Shown: positions 51,399 through 60,594, counted from the first letter of the stretch. The stretch: DNA of 64,000 nt from Lewinellaceae bacterium SD302 (GCA_002591745.1 PDLQ01000021.1:39054-103053); one strand, 5' to 3'. Notes: generated by a model not told the origin, from the sequence alone. Numbers and translations are program-made.

Positions 51399-54300
51399 TT
51401 ATTTTACGATGAGCTTACGACTCGTGATCGTCTCTCCTTGCTGAATACGGATCAGGTAGATACCGGCAGGCCATTCGCTTACGTTGAATTTGAACTGGTC
51501 GACAGTGTTGGATTGATTGGCGTACATGGTCTGCCCCTGGGCGTTCAGTATACTGATCTCCGTCAGCCCTGCTACTTTGTTAGCCAAACGCAATTCGGTA
51601 GTGGCGGTGGCGGGGTTAGGAATAACACTGACAGTCTGCTGATCTGTACCGGCATTCACCGTCAGTTCACTGTCGAGTGGGTCGGTGTTGCTACCGGTCG
51701 GGTTCAGGTTTTGATTGCCGCCCAGCACCAGAATATCATCGCTTTCGCTGCCGGTGACAAAACCGTTAGCCATGCTGAAGGAGACGTTGTTGGTGATCAC
51801 GTGCGGCTCGTTTACAATCTCAACATCGTCGATGTACCAGCCTTCGGCACCCGTAGCTACGTCGGAGGCGAACCGGAAACGCAGTTGTATCTCCTGGTTG
51901 GCGAAGATGCTCAGGTCAACCATACTGTGGATGAAGTCACCGCTGTTGCCGGCGAAACAGAAACCGTTGATGAGCGGATTGTTGGCGGCCGGGACGAAAT
52001 TGTTGTAGCCGTTTTCAACGAAGAGGGGGCCGAGGTCGGTCCAGGTCATTCCTCCGTCGTTGGAGGCTTCTACCAGTCCACCGTCGAAGTCAGCTTCGGT
52101 ATTGAAGCGGTGAGCGAAACGCAGGTGGGTGCCCTGGGTTGGCGTGATAACCGGATTGTAAGTCAATATTTGGTTGCCGATATTGTTGGGGTCGGCTGCG
52201 AAGAAGGAGTAATTGCCACTGTGGGCGTCGGCGGTAGTCCAGCTAAACTGATTGAGGCCTGGAGTAGCCGAGAAACTGAAAGGGTTGTCTTCCAGGTCTT
52301 CACGTTCCATCATGGTAGCCGAGCTGCCGGTATTGACAAACAGTACTACGTGAATGGTCATAGTGCTGGCGGCACCGATGGTCAGATTGTTGAACTGGAG
52401 TTGGTTGCCGGACTGTACGTAGGGGCTGCTGGCGGTAGCTACGCTGGTACCGGCGGGCAGGAATTCGGTAACGTTTACTCCGCTGATGTTGGAAGAAGAG
52501 TTGTTGCTGACGTAGATCGTGATACCCGTCGTGGAGTTGTCAAAAGCCAGGCTGGAAGCTTCGGTGCTGATGGTAACGGTTGGCTGGCAGAATGATGCCG
52601 GCATATCGAAGGCCGGAATCTCGTCACCCCGGGCGTTCGTACCGCTGCTGGCGCTGGCACCCAGGCCACGCTTGGCAAAAGCTTCCCAGATCAGGCACTG
52701 ATTCTCTCCGCCATAAAGCAATTGATCAGCGGCCAGGATAGCATCCCGCTGCTCAACGAAGGTAGGGCCACAGGGTTGCAAGGTAAGGCCGGTCATCACC
52801 AATTGCAGAGCGATATTGTTTCCACCGTCACCAAAGACGAGGTCTTCGCTGTAACCGTACTCTTCCACCAGGTTATTGGTCATTTCCCAAAGCATGGTGG
52901 CCCAGATGAAGCCAACGCCGTGGGGGGCAGAGATCTCTGCGTTGTTCAGGTCGGCGTAGGTGTAGTCGTTTACGTTGAAATCCGTGCTGTATTTGGCGGG
53001 GCGGATACCGTTTCCGTCGGTTCCTTCACCCACTACGTAGGTACCGATGCCACGTCCAGTGCTGAATACCTCAGGTACGGTTTCGGGTTGCATCGTGATC
53101 ATGGCGCCGAAAAAGTCACTCCAGCCTTCACCACCCTGCTCGTCTCCAGAAAGGCAGGTGGCGCCGGGGCCACCGGTCAGGCGGGTAGAGATACCGTGGC
53201 CATATTCGTGGAGGATAACGCCATTGTCGAAGTCACCGTCGATCAGTGGCACGCTGGTCCAGAGGAACATCTGCATGCGGCCGGGAAGACCGTCTTCCAG
53301 GGTCAGGAAGTTAGCGTTGTTGACGCCAGAACCGTCCTGAGCTTCGGCCAGTACACCGTCCAGACCTTCACCACCAAAGGTGAAGTTATCCTGTTGGAAA
53401 TTGCCGGCCGGTTCGGTGAATCCGTAGTGGTAAAAGATGTCGTGGATCAGGTTGTTCCAGTAAAACAGATTGGTAATGGCGGCGTCGCGGTAATTTAGCG
53501 GCGTCAGACTGAGGTCGGCCTCGAAATCGAATACCAGTGGAGACTGGCCGGGAGTACCACCGACGGCGGGGATACCGGTGCTGGCGGGACCCGGATCGTG
53601 GTAAGCGTATACGTTGTTGCCCTTGGTGATGTTGTAGTCCAACAGACCGTCATTGTGCCAGCCCAGGGGAGATGAGGTCGGGTCACCCGCGGTGCCGACA
53701 AAGGTACGCTCACCAAAGGAAGGAGCTTCCACCGGTGCGTCGTACACCCGGTAAAAATTAGCGGTGGTTGTCGTACTTTCAGGAGCGGCAGTATTGCCGG
53801 TCAAATGAGCGTCGTGTTGGTGAGCTGCTTTTTCGCTGCCGCAGTCTGCTGTGTGGGTGTGGGTATGATCGTGCTCACCGAAAGTACAGTGAATGACCCG
53901 GTCGATACGGGCGATCTCCTTACCACTGGTGGCGTCTACGGAGAGTTCCCAGTAGTTGGCTTCGTCGAGCGGGTAGATGCGACTTTCCCAGGCTAGTTGC
54001 AGGGTGCCGTCGGCTGCGGTTTCGTAAACCAGGCGTACCGGTACGTCCCAGACGGAGAAATCCGACTTGTCGAACAAAACCGAATTCGCTCCGGTGGTCG
54101 TCGATCTACCCACGCGTCCCTGGATACCAGTGTGAGACAGGGCGGCCCGTAGTGCCTGATTGCTATTAATGCCCGCCTTGGTGCCGTTTACTTTGGCGGC
54201 CACTTTGTGCACGAAATTGCTGGTGGAGTGGAAAAGGTCACCGGAGGTGGTGAAGTGAAGACCCATCGTACCTTCCTTGACTGGAATGCCCCGGAAGTTT

Positions 54301-54533
54301 TGTTGCAGATAAACGTGGGTGACGCCGGCTATCTCGTCGTAATACTGGCTGCTGATGGTGAGTCCGTTGATGTCTTCGGTTTCCAGGCGTAGTTCCTCGT
54401 CGTTGTTCAGGAACTGTACGATCTCGGTTTCGTTGTACAGCCGCTGTGCGGAAAGACCGGTAGTGAGTAGAATGGCCAGTAAAGGAAGAAGGCGTCCGGC
54501 GATTTGGGTAATCTGTAGTAAGCGTGATCTCAT
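51399..54533 (-). CDS. Fungalysin-type (M36) secreted metalloprotease with T9SS tail (second copy)
   Basis: 1044 residues from the ATG at 54533 (MRSRLLQITQIAGRLLPLLAILLTTGLSAQ signal); a GTG 23 codons upstream was not used. FTP propeptide (~45-175; YLQQNFRGIPVKEGTMGLHF), M36 catalytic domain with HEYGH (His442, Glu443, His446) and GGEGWSDFFG, a DUF11-like segment (ASSLAFDNSTTGITIYVSNNSS), a jelly-roll-like domain (GAEGWYIDDVEIVNEP) and a sorting domain (VSVIPNPATATTELRL). A His-rich stretch in the pro-region (EHDHTHTHTAD) may bind metal. One dispersed-repeat copy lies within the sorting-domain codons (51570). Confidence 0.94.
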   Translation of the reverse strand: MRSRLLQITQIAGRLLPLLAILLTTGLSAQRLYNETEIVQFLNNDEELRLETEDINGLTISSQYYDEIAGVTHVYLQQNFRGIPVKEGTMGLHFTTSGDLFHSTSNFVHKVAAKVNGTKAGINSNQALRAALSHTGIQGRVGRSTTTGANSVLFDKSDFSVWDVPVRLVYETAADGTLQLAWESRIYPLDEANYWELSVDATSGKEIARIDRVIHCTFGEHDHTHTHTADCGSEKAAHQHDAHLTGNTAAPESTTTTANFYRVYDAPVEAPSFGERTFVGTAGDPTSSPLGWHNDGLLDYNITKGNNVYAYHDPGPASTGIPAVGGTPGQSPLVFDFEADLSLTPLNYRDAAITNLFYWNNLIHDIFYHYGFTEPAGNFQQDNFTFGGEGLDGVLAEAQDGSGVNNANFLTLEDGLPGRMQMFLWTSVPLIDGDFDNGVILHEYGHGISTRLTGGPGATCLSGDEQGGEGWSDFFGAMITMQPETVPEVFSTGRGIGTYVVGEGTDGNGIRPAKYSTDFNVNDYTYADLNNAEISAPHGVGFIWATMLWEMTNNLVEEYGYSEDLVFGDGGNNIALQLVMTGLTLQPCGPTFVEQRDAILAADQLLYGGENQCLIWEAFAKRGLGASASSGTNARGDEIPAFDMPASFCQPTVTISTEASSLAFDNSTTGITIYVSNNSSSNISGVNVTEFLPAGTSVATASSPYVQSGNQLQFNNLTIGAASTMTIHVVLFVNTGSSATMMEREDLEDNPFSFSATPGLNQFSWTTADAHSGNYSFFAADPNNIGNQILTYNPVITPTQGTHLRFAHRFNTEADFDGGLVEASNDGGMTWTDLGPLFVENGYNNFVPAANNPLINGFCFAGNSGDFIHSMVDLSIFANQEIQLRFRFASDVATGAEGWYIDDVEIVNEPHVITNNVSFSMANGFVTGSESDDILVLGGNQNLNPTGSNTDPLDSELTVNAGTDQQTVSVIPNPATATTELRLANKVAGLTEISILNAQGQTMYANQSNTVDQFKFNVSEWPAGIYLIRIQQGETITSRKLIVK
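51566..51585 (-). repeat. Dispersed AAAGTAGCA repeat inside a fungalysin gene
   Basis: Core at 51570-51578 on the coding strand (TTTGGCTAAC, core, GGGCTG), encoding LANKVAG in the sorting domain. About 20 bases match the intergenic copy at 36621. Confidence 0.75.
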
Positions 54534-54644
54534 GATTAGTATGCTATTTGCTGAGTTTGGGTGGAGGACTATTCCTCCTGACACTGACAAATATGCGGTC
54601 ACAAAAGCGCGAATCGGCTCAAATCTGAGAAGGCTACAAGCATG

Positions 54645-54690
54645 GGAAAAAAAATGAAAGCCCCCGTTCGCGCTTGCAAACGGGGGCTTT
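54645..54690 (-). terminator. Rho-independent terminator of pckA
   Basis: On the minus strand AAAGCCCCCGTT (54690-54679) pairs with AACGGGGGCTTT (54668-54657), followed by CATTTTTTTT. It lies 27 bp after the pckA stop. Confidence 0.93.
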
Positions 54691-54716
54691 GAAGGGCCAG
54701 TATTATCGGAGTCGAT

Positions 54717-56276
54717 TTACTTGGGGCCGGCCTTGACGATTTTTTCACCCGCCTCATCGGCATAAGGCTCGAAATTCTTCTTGAAACGTTCGGCCAGGTT
54801 TTTGGCCAGTTGATCGTAATCGTTCTCGTTGCGCCAGGTATCCCGTGGGTTGAGGATGGCATTGGGCACGTCGGGGCAGGAAGTAGGTACCTGAAGTCCA
54901 AAGAAAGGATCTTCGAAATAGTCCACTTTGTTTAGGTCGCCGTTCAGGGCGGCCTTGATCATGGCGCGGGTAAAGGATAGCTCAATCCGGCTACCGGTGC
55001 CGTACTCGCCACCGGTCCAACCGGTATTGACCAGCCAAACGTTGATCTCGCCGTTTTCTCCCTTGGCGCTTTGTTCCATCTTGTCGCCCAGCATCTGAGC
55101 GTAGCGAGCCGGGTGCAGCGGGATAAAGGGTGCCCCAAAACAGGCACTGAAGGTCACTTGTGGTTCGGTAATTCCAGCTTCCGTACCGGCAATTTTGGCG
55201 GTGTAGCCACTGATGAAGTGGTACATGGCTTGCTCGGTCGTCAGCTTAGAGATCGGAGGTAGTACCCCGAAAGCATCACAGGTAAGGAAGAAGATGTTCT
55301 TCGGTAAATCCCCCCGGCTGTTGTACATGATGTTATCGATGTGGTAGATCGGATAACTCACGCGGGTATTCTGGGTGATGCTGGTGTCTTCGTAGTCCGG
55401 GGTATACCCGTCCTCTTCGAACTTGATGTTCTCCAAGATGGCTCCGAATTTGATCGCTTTGTAAATCTGCGGTTCTTTGCTTTCGCTCAGGTCGATCACC
55501 TTGGCGTAGCAACCACCTTCGATATTGAAGATGTTAGCTGCACTCCAGCCGTGCTCGTCATCACCAATCAGGCGACGGTCCGGGTCGTTACTCAGGGTAG
55601 TCTTACCTGTGCCACTGAGGCCGAAGAAGAGGGCTGTGTCACCCTTGGCACCCACGTTGGCGCTACAGTGCATGCTCAAAACGTCACGCTGAGTAGGCAA
55701 GACGTAATTCAATACGCTGAAGATGCCTTTTTTGATTTCACCGGTATAGGCGGTGCCGCCGATGATGATCGTCTTCTTGGTGAAGTTGATCATACTGAAG
55801 TTCTCCTGGCGGGTGCCGTGCTTGGCCGGGTTGGCCAGTACACTGGGGAAGGCGAGGATGGTCCACTCGTCGGTGGTCAGGTTATTGATTTCCTCTCCGT
55901 CGGGCCGCAGGAACATATTGTAGGCAAACATATTCTGCCAGGGGTACTCGGTGTAAACCCGGATGTTGATGCGGTATTTGCGGCTGGAGCAGGCGTAGGC
56001 GTCACGGTAGTACACTTCATCCAACCCGCCAGCGTGTTGCATGATTTTATCTTGCAGGTCGTCGAATGCCTGTCCGCTAATGGGAATGTTAATCTCGCCC
56101 CAATCTACGGTGTCGCGGGTCATCTCATCTTCTACGATGTAGCGGTCCTTGGGTGACCGGCCGGTGTATTTCCCGGTATTGACCACCAGCGCGCCGGTGT
56201 CGGATAGTTGGCCCTGCCCCTTGCGGATGGTGGCCTCAACGAGGGCCGCTACGGGTAGGTTCTTAAGCAATTTCAT
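54717..56276 (-). CDS. pckA: Phosphoenolpyruvate carboxykinase (ATP)
   Basis: 519 residues, near the usual ~530. The ATP-type family is shown by TGKYTGRSPKDRY near the start, GTAYTGEIKKGIFS, the kinase-1a loop GLSGTGKTTLS (219-229), DDEHGW (kinase-2/metal site) and GGCYAKVIDLS. It converts oxaloacetate plus ATP to PEP and CO2, the entry to gluconeogenesis, which suits growth on peptides released by the secreted proteases. The start at 56276 leaves a short N-terminus (MKLLKNLPVAALVEATIRKGQGQL), slightly shorter than in some homologues but complete in motifs. Confidence 0.97.
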   Translation of the reverse strand: MKLLKNLPVAALVEATIRKGQGQLSDTGALVVNTGKYTGRSPKDRYIVEDEMTRDTVDWGEINIPISGQAFDDLQDKIMQHAGGLDEVYYRDAYACSSRKYRINIRVYTEYPWQNMFAYNMFLRPDGEEINNLTTDEWTILAFPSVLANPAKHGTRQENFSMINFTKKTIIIGGTAYTGEIKKGIFSVLNYVLPTQRDVLSMHCSANVGAKGDTALFFGLSGTGKTTLSNDPDRRLIGDDEHGWSAANIFNIEGGCYAKVIDLSESKEPQIYKAIKFGAILENIKFEEDGYTPDYEDTSITQNTRVSYPIYHIDNIMYNSRGDLPKNIFFLTCDAFGVLPPISKLTTEQAMYHFISGYTAKIAGTEAGITEPQVTFSACFGAPFIPLHPARYAQMLGDKMEQSAKGENGEINVWLVNTGWTGGEYGTGSRIELSFTRAMIKAALNGDLNKVDYFEDPFFGLQVPTSCPDVPNAILNPRDTWRNENDYDQLAKNLAERFKKNFEPYADEAGEKIVKAGPK

Positions 56277-56401
56277 GATCGTACTTAGTTAAAGTTAATA
56301 AACGGGCTAGGCAAAGGTAACTTAATGAAAACGCATTAGTTGGCATCGGAGCGGAGAAATCTTTGATTCGTAGGAGAGGAGCTGCTTTTAATTTTACGTT
56401 A

Positions 56402-56416
56402 ACCTTGCTACTTTAG
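56402..56416 (-). repeat. Dispersed AAAGTAGCA repeat
   Basis: Core at 56406-56414 on the minus strand (GAGCT, core, AGGTT), between the divergent pckA and moaD starts. The T-tract flank is missing. Confidence 0.7.
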
Positions 56417-56511
56417 CTCGTAGTAAAAACTACTACCCTGTTATCCATAGTAATGGAAACTCGCTGATCGCCAGCTGTGCGTTTCAGAATTACCAGCCAA
56501 AGAAAATTTCT

Positions 56512-56781
56512 ATGAAAATCCGTATCCAGTGTTTCGGCATCGCCAGCGACATTTGTGCCAAAGACGCTTTGCCCGGTGGAGTAGGGGGGACTAACATAGA
56601 AGCAGTGCTGGATGAAGGCACGACGATAAACGGACTTCGCGACGAACTGCTCGGGCGTTACCCCGCCTTAGGAGAACTACGCCACTTTTTTATCGCAAGA
56701 AACCAACGGCAGGCAGCCCTGGACGAAGTAATTGAGGCTGATGATGAACTGGTCATTATTCCACCGGTCGCCGGAGGGTGA
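56512..56781 (+). CDS. moaD: Molybdopterin synthase small subunit / MoaD-ThiS family
   Basis: 89 residues with the ubiquitin-like fold and a C-terminal VAGG, the Gly-Gly end that is adenylated and thiocarboxylated. The N-terminal strand MKIRIQCFGIASDI and LRDELLGRYPALGEL helix fit MoaD. It supplies sulfur to MoaE for making molybdopterin. The moaE gene follows after 207 bp that contain a repeat element beginning 1 bp after this stop. No moaA, moaC, moeA or moeB is in the window. Confidence 0.88.
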   Translation: MKIRIQCFGIASDICAKDALPGGVGGTNIEAVLDEGTTINGLRDELLGRYPALGELRHFFIARNQRQAALDEVIEADDELVIIPPVAGG

Positions 56782-56782
56782 A

Positions 56783-56945
56783 TAGACGCTCGGCTTCGCC
56801 TCGCTTATGGACGTCGCTATACGACTTATGGCCGCTTCGCTTGTCGGGAGATGGATTCGAAGACCGAAAGTTTCAGTTTTCGCTTCCCAACTCCCACAAG
56901 ATCGCTTTGGCGATCATCTTTAAGAGCCCAGCTCGTCTAAATAGC
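56783..56945. repeat. Hairpin-rich repeat element, left copy flanking moaE
   Basis: Begins with TAGACGCTCGGCTTCGCCTC (56783), whose inverted copy (24 bp, one mismatch) lies at 57582-57605 beyond moaE. It also has TCGAAGACCGAAA...TTTCAGTTTTCG, AAGATCGCTTTGGCGATC (a hairpin) and TTTAAGAGCCC, modules that recur in the right copy. It splits the moaD-moaE pair. I see no gene in it. Confidence 0.75.
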
Positions 56946-56988
56946 CCTGGGGAGCATCCAAAAGAGAAGCGTCCCTTAACTTCGTTCT

Positions 56989-57405
56989 ATGATCCATGTC
57001 GCTATTTCCCCAACCCCTCTTTCCCTCCAGGAATGTCAAAATACTATTCAGGATCCGGAGTGTGGCGGATTGGCCTTTTTCGTCGGTGATGTCCGCAGAC
57101 ACAACCAGGGAAACACCATTGAGCAACTGGAATTTACCAGCTACGTGCCCATGGCCGAAAAGGAAATGCAGCGACTAGCTGAGGAAATTATTGAAGAAAC
57201 CGGGTCAACCCACCTTTACTGTACCCACCGCATCGGCGCGCTGAAGATTGGTGACACTGCCGTCATCATCGGAGCTGCTGCCAAACACCGCGATGCCGCC
57301 TTTCAAGCCTGCCGACTAATGATCGACCGGCTGAAGGAAACTGTACCTATCTGGAAAAAAGAAATTGCGGAGGACGGGAGTTACTGGATTAATGCACATC
57401 CTTAG
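56989..57405 (+). CDS. moaE: Molybdopterin synthase catalytic subunit
   Basis: 138 residues, usual size ~140-150. GGLAFFVGDVRRHNQG matches the G-x-x-F-x-G-x-V-R motif, then LEFTSYVPMAEKEMQRLAEEI, HLYCTHRIGALKIGDTAVIIGAAAKHRDAAFQACRLMIDRLKETVPIWKKE, with the catalytic Lys in VPIWKKE. With MoaD it converts precursor Z (cPMP) into molybdopterin. Repeats enclose the gene on both sides. Confidence 0.95.
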   Translation: MIHVAISPTPLSLQECQNTIQDPECGGLAFFVGDVRRHNQGNTIEQLEFTSYVPMAEKEMQRLAEEIIEETGSTHLYCTHRIGALKIGDTAVIIGAAAKHRDAAFQACRLMIDRLKETVPIWKKEIAEDGSYWINAHP

Positions 57406-57406
57406 T

Positions 57407-57605
57407 GGACGGGCTAAAGCCCTTTTAGACATCGCTTCGCTCCTCGAGGACGCTACGCTTTTGGACGCTCGTGCCTCGCTTTTAGGGGCTGAAATCGAAG
57501 ACTGAAACTATCGTCTTCGATTGCAACTCTCCCAAAAGATAGCTTCAGCTATCGTCTAAAAGGGCTTTAGCCCGTCCAAAAGCAAGGCGAAGCCGAGCGT
57601 CTAAG
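57407..57605. repeat. Hairpin-rich repeat element, right copy flanking moaE
   Basis: A 24-bp perfect inverted repeat (57407-57430 with 57556-57579; GGACGGGCTAAAGCCC...) encloses ~125 bp. Inside are ATCGAAGAC/GTCTTCGAT and GATAGC/GCTATC hairpins, and GACGCTCGTGCCTCGCTTTT (57464-57483), a 20-mer that recurs inverted at 63868-63887. The outer part (57582-57605) is the inverted copy of the left element's start. Located between moaE and the fur-type gene. Confidence 0.85.
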
Positions 57606-57619
57606 AGGGCTTCTCCCGT

Positions 57620-58081
57620 CTATTTAGTCTTCTCACAAGCCCCGGCACAGTTCCCGTATAAATTCAGACTGTGGCTGGTGACTTTAAAATTCAACAAATC
57701 TCCCATCATATTCTTGATCTGTTGGACACGGGGGTCGCAGAACTCGACGATCTTGCCACAATCGTTGCAGATCAGGTGGTCGTGCTGGCGGTAACCCAGA
57801 CTCTTTTCGTACTTGGCCAGATTGTCGCCGAACTGGTGCTTTTTAACCAGGTCGCAGGTAACCAATAGATCCAGAGTATTGTAGACCGTAGCGCGGCTGA
57901 CGCGGTAATTCTTAGTCTTCATATGAATGTAAAGGGCCTCGGCATCGAAATGATCGTTACGGGAGTATATCTCTTCCAGAATAGCGTAACGCTCTGGTGT
58001 CTTGCGCATTTTCTGTTCCGTCAGGTGGCGGTTGAAGATTTCCTTTACTTCTTCTATGTTATTGATCGTATTGGTAGCCAT
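57620..58081 (-). CDS. Fur/PerR-family transcriptional regulator
   Basis: 153 residues: winged helix (MRKTPERYAILEEIYSRNDHFDAEALYIHMKTKNYRVSRATVYNTLDLLVTCDLVKK), His-rich metal site (YRQHDHLICNDCG), and two Cys pairs (CNDCG, CAGAC) for structural zinc. Such proteins control iron uptake or peroxide defence with Fe or Mn as co-repressor. Which one applies here cannot be told from sequence alone. The stop lies close to the moaE-flanking repeat element. The 269 bp upstream (58082-58350) contain only degenerate short repeats (GTATGCAGTCA/GTATACAGTCA) and CTC-rich sequence. Confidence 0.9.
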   Translation of the reverse strand: MATNTINNIEEVKEIFNRHLTEQKMRKTPERYAILEEIYSRNDHFDAEALYIHMKTKNYRVSRATVYNTLDLLVTCDLVKKHQFGDNLAKYEKSLGYRQHDHLICNDCGKIVEFCDPRVQQIKNMMGDLLNFKVTSHSLNLYGNCAGACEKTK

Positions 58082-58350
58082 GGTTGATTAGTCAGGAGTA
58101 TGCAGTCAAAAGTTAAGCGTATACAGTCAGTAGTTGGGAATATCGCTTTACGATCAGTAGTCGAGAGTGCTGGTTTCCGACTGTCCTTGTAACGAGTACT
58201 AAGTACAACAAAAATATACCAGCATAGTTGCCCCACCAAGGAAGCTGTATCAGAAGTCAATTGTATTCAGGTATATGGCAACCATTAGTCCAGGTCTTCT
58301 CATCTCCCAGACTCTCGTCTCTACTCTCGACTCCAGACTAAATCCCCACA

Positions 58351-60570
58351 CTACTGTACCCGCGAAACCGTATTCACGTTCTCCAGTTGTTGCAAGGCCC
58401 GAATAGCTACATTAAGCTGATCGGTATTGATGACAAAAATGCGAATATTAGCGCTGAAAAAACCACCGTCTCCGGCAATGTTAAGGCTCCGGATGCTGAG
58501 GTTGAGTTCACTGATGGCACGAGTCAGGTCTTCGATGACGCCCTTACCACTATCCAGGCCGGTGAGTTGTAGTTCGGCCACGAAGCTGTGTTCCGTAGTG
58601 GATACCCACTGGGCTTTTTTGACTCGGTAGCCGTAATTGGCCATCAGGTTCTCGGCATTGGGGCAGTTACTACGGTGAATTTTGAGGCCGGCCGTGGCGG
58701 TGATGTACGCGAAGACCTGGTCGCCCTGCACGGGATTACAGCAGTTGGCCATGCTGTAGTCATACTGGCTGGCCGGTTCTCCGTTGATCAGCAGATTGGA
58801 TTTACCGTTTACCTTATTGGCTGTATTGCGGGAACGGCCACTACCGGGTTCCGGTGCGGGGGGCTGCTCTACGGGAATAAGTTTTAGCTCACCCTTCTCT
58901 ACTTTCCAGGCCTTGAAAATTTGGGCAACGGTCAGGCTGCCGGTAGCAATGGCGTAAAAGAGGTCGATAGTACTCCGTTCGAAGTAGTGGTTCGCCAGAC
59001 TTTCGATGGCGAGCTGCTGGTCCTTCACGTCCAGCTTATTGAGTTTACGGATCAAGGCTTCCTTACCGAGTTCACCCTGCTGCTTGCGCTCTTCGCGCAT
59101 GGCACTGCGAATCTTCGATTTTGCCTTGCCCGTGGTAACGAACTGCAACCAACCCTCATTGGGTTTTTGCTTAGGGCTGGTGTTGATTTTCAGGCGGTCA
59201 CCATTCTTTAGTTTGTAGTGCATCGGCACGATCCGCTCGTCTACGAGGATGCTCTGGCAGTGATAGCCCACCATGCTGTGTACACTGAAGGCGAAGTCCA
59301 GGGCGGTGGCACCTTTGGGCAGCACCTTCATATCGCCGTCGGGGGTGTAGACGTAGACTTCTTCATTGAAGAAGCTGTTGTCGCGAAAATCGCCCAGGAA
59401 AGTAACCGTATCGCTGCTGGGGTCGTCCAGTATGTCTCGGACGGAGTCGAACCAGCGCTCGTAAACGTCCTTTTGTCCGCTCACACCCTTATACTTCCAG
59501 TGGGCGGCAAAACCGCGCTCGGCGATCTCGTCCATTCGCTCGCTACGAACCTGTACCTCCACGAAGCGGCCATTTGGGCCGACCACCGTGGTGTGCAAAC
59601 TTTCGTAACCATTACTCTTTGGGATCGTGATCCAGTCCTTCAGTCGCTCGGGAACGGCTTGGTAGAAATCGGTAATGATGCTGTAAATGTTCCAGCAAAG
59701 TGCCTTCTCTTTTTCCCGGGGCACGTCGATGATGATGCGCACGGCGAAGAGGTCGTAAATTTGCTCGAAAGGCACCTGCTTTTTCCGAATCTTATTGGCA
59801 ATGGAGTAGATCGATTTCGGCCGCCCGAAGGCCCGGTAACTGATCTCCAGTTCGTCCACTTTTTCCTTGATCGGAGCCAGGAACTCATCGATGTAGGCCT
59901 CTCTGCTTTTCTTGGTCTCTTGCAGTTTTTGGGCCACGGCGTTGTATTCCTCCCGCTCCAGAATTTTCATACATAAATCCAGAAATTCAGAGCGGAATGT
60001 ATAGAGTCCCAGGCGGTGGGCAAGTGGGGCATAGATGTAACTGGTCTCAGCGGCAATTTTCAGTTGCTTGTTCTCGGGCATCGACCCCAGGGTACGCATA
60101 TTGTGTAAACGATCAGCCATTTTAACCAGCACGATCCTTACGTCCACTACCAGAGTAGAAAGCACCTTTTTAAAGTTGGCCGCCTGCTGGCTTTCTTCCT
60201 GATAGGCGCTGTCGAGTTTGGTCAAGCCGTCGACCATTTTCGCGATGGTATCCCCGAATTTTTCCCGAATGTCTCCCAGGGTTACCGGTGTGTCTTCCAC
60301 CACATCGTGTAGCAGAGCTGCCTGGATTGCCGTTGGCCCCAGACCGATTTCCTGAGCCGCGATCTTAGACACGGCAATGGGGTGGAAAATGTAGAGCTCC
60401 CCACTCTTGCGCCGCTGGTGGCGGTGGGCGTGATTGGCCAGTTCGAATGCCGCGTCCATTTGCGCTTTATCCTCCGTCGTATAGATGGATTTGATGTGCG
60501 TCAGCATTTCCGCGTAGGCCGCTTTGACCTCGGTCAGTTCCTGGGGGGATATTTCAATTACTTCGGGCAT
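58351..60570 (-). CDS. Bifunctional (p)ppGpp synthetase/hydrolase, RelA/SpoT family
   Basis: 739 residues with the full layout: HD hydrolase (His88-Asp89 in LLHDVVEDT), synthetase (~230-390; GRPKSIYSIANKIRKK, YDLFAVRIIIDV, GYESLHTTV, VEVQVRSERMDEIAERGFAAHWKYK), TGS (~405-470; VYVYTPDGDMKVLPKGATALDFAFSVH), a CC/ZBD-like segment with YSMANCCNPVQGD, and a C-terminal ACT domain (~660-739). It makes and degrades the alarmone ppGpp under starvation. An intact HD site argues for hydrolysis as well as synthesis. The region upstream holds an AAAGTAGCA copy 37 bp from the start. Confidence 0.96.
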   Translation of the reverse strand: MPEVIEISPQELTEVKAAYAEMLTHIKSIYTTEDKAQMDAAFELANHAHRHQRRKSGELYIFHPIAVSKIAAQEIGLGPTAIQAALLHDVVEDTPVTLGDIREKFGDTIAKMVDGLTKLDSAYQEESQQAANFKKVLSTLVVDVRIVLVKMADRLHNMRTLGSMPENKQLKIAAETSYIYAPLAHRLGLYTFRSEFLDLCMKILEREEYNAVAQKLQETKKSREAYIDEFLAPIKEKVDELEISYRAFGRPKSIYSIANKIRKKQVPFEQIYDLFAVRIIIDVPREKEKALCWNIYSIITDFYQAVPERLKDWITIPKSNGYESLHTTVVGPNGRFVEVQVRSERMDEIAERGFAAHWKYKGVSGQKDVYERWFDSVRDILDDPSSDTVTFLGDFRDNSFFNEEVYVYTPDGDMKVLPKGATALDFAFSVHSMVGYHCQSILVDERIVPMHYKLKNGDRLKINTSPKQKPNEGWLQFVTTGKAKSKIRSAMREERKQQGELGKEALIRKLNKLDVKDQQLAIESLANHYFERSTIDLFYAIATGSLTVAQIFKAWKVEKGELKLIPVEQPPAPEPGSGRSRNTANKVNGKSNLLINGEPASQYDYSMANCCNPVQGDQVFAYITATAGLKIHRSNCPNAENLMANYGYRVKKAQWVSTTEHSFVAELQLTGLDSGKGVIEDLTRAISELNLSIRSLNIAGDGGFFSANIRIFVINTDQLNVAIRALQQLENVNTVSRVQ

Positions 60571-60594
60571 TACGGCTTAAAGTTACGAAGCGTT

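Noticed and set aside
51276..52595. Long plus-strand frame (439 codons) opposite the fungalysin gene
   Set aside because: It is a shadow of the minus-strand gene, which has clear domains; the plus-strand translation shows no motif.
58082..58350. Possible gene in the gap between the fur-type and rel/spoT genes
   Set aside because: Only degenerate short repeats and CTC-rich sequence; the frame seen at 58054-58260 has no coding character.
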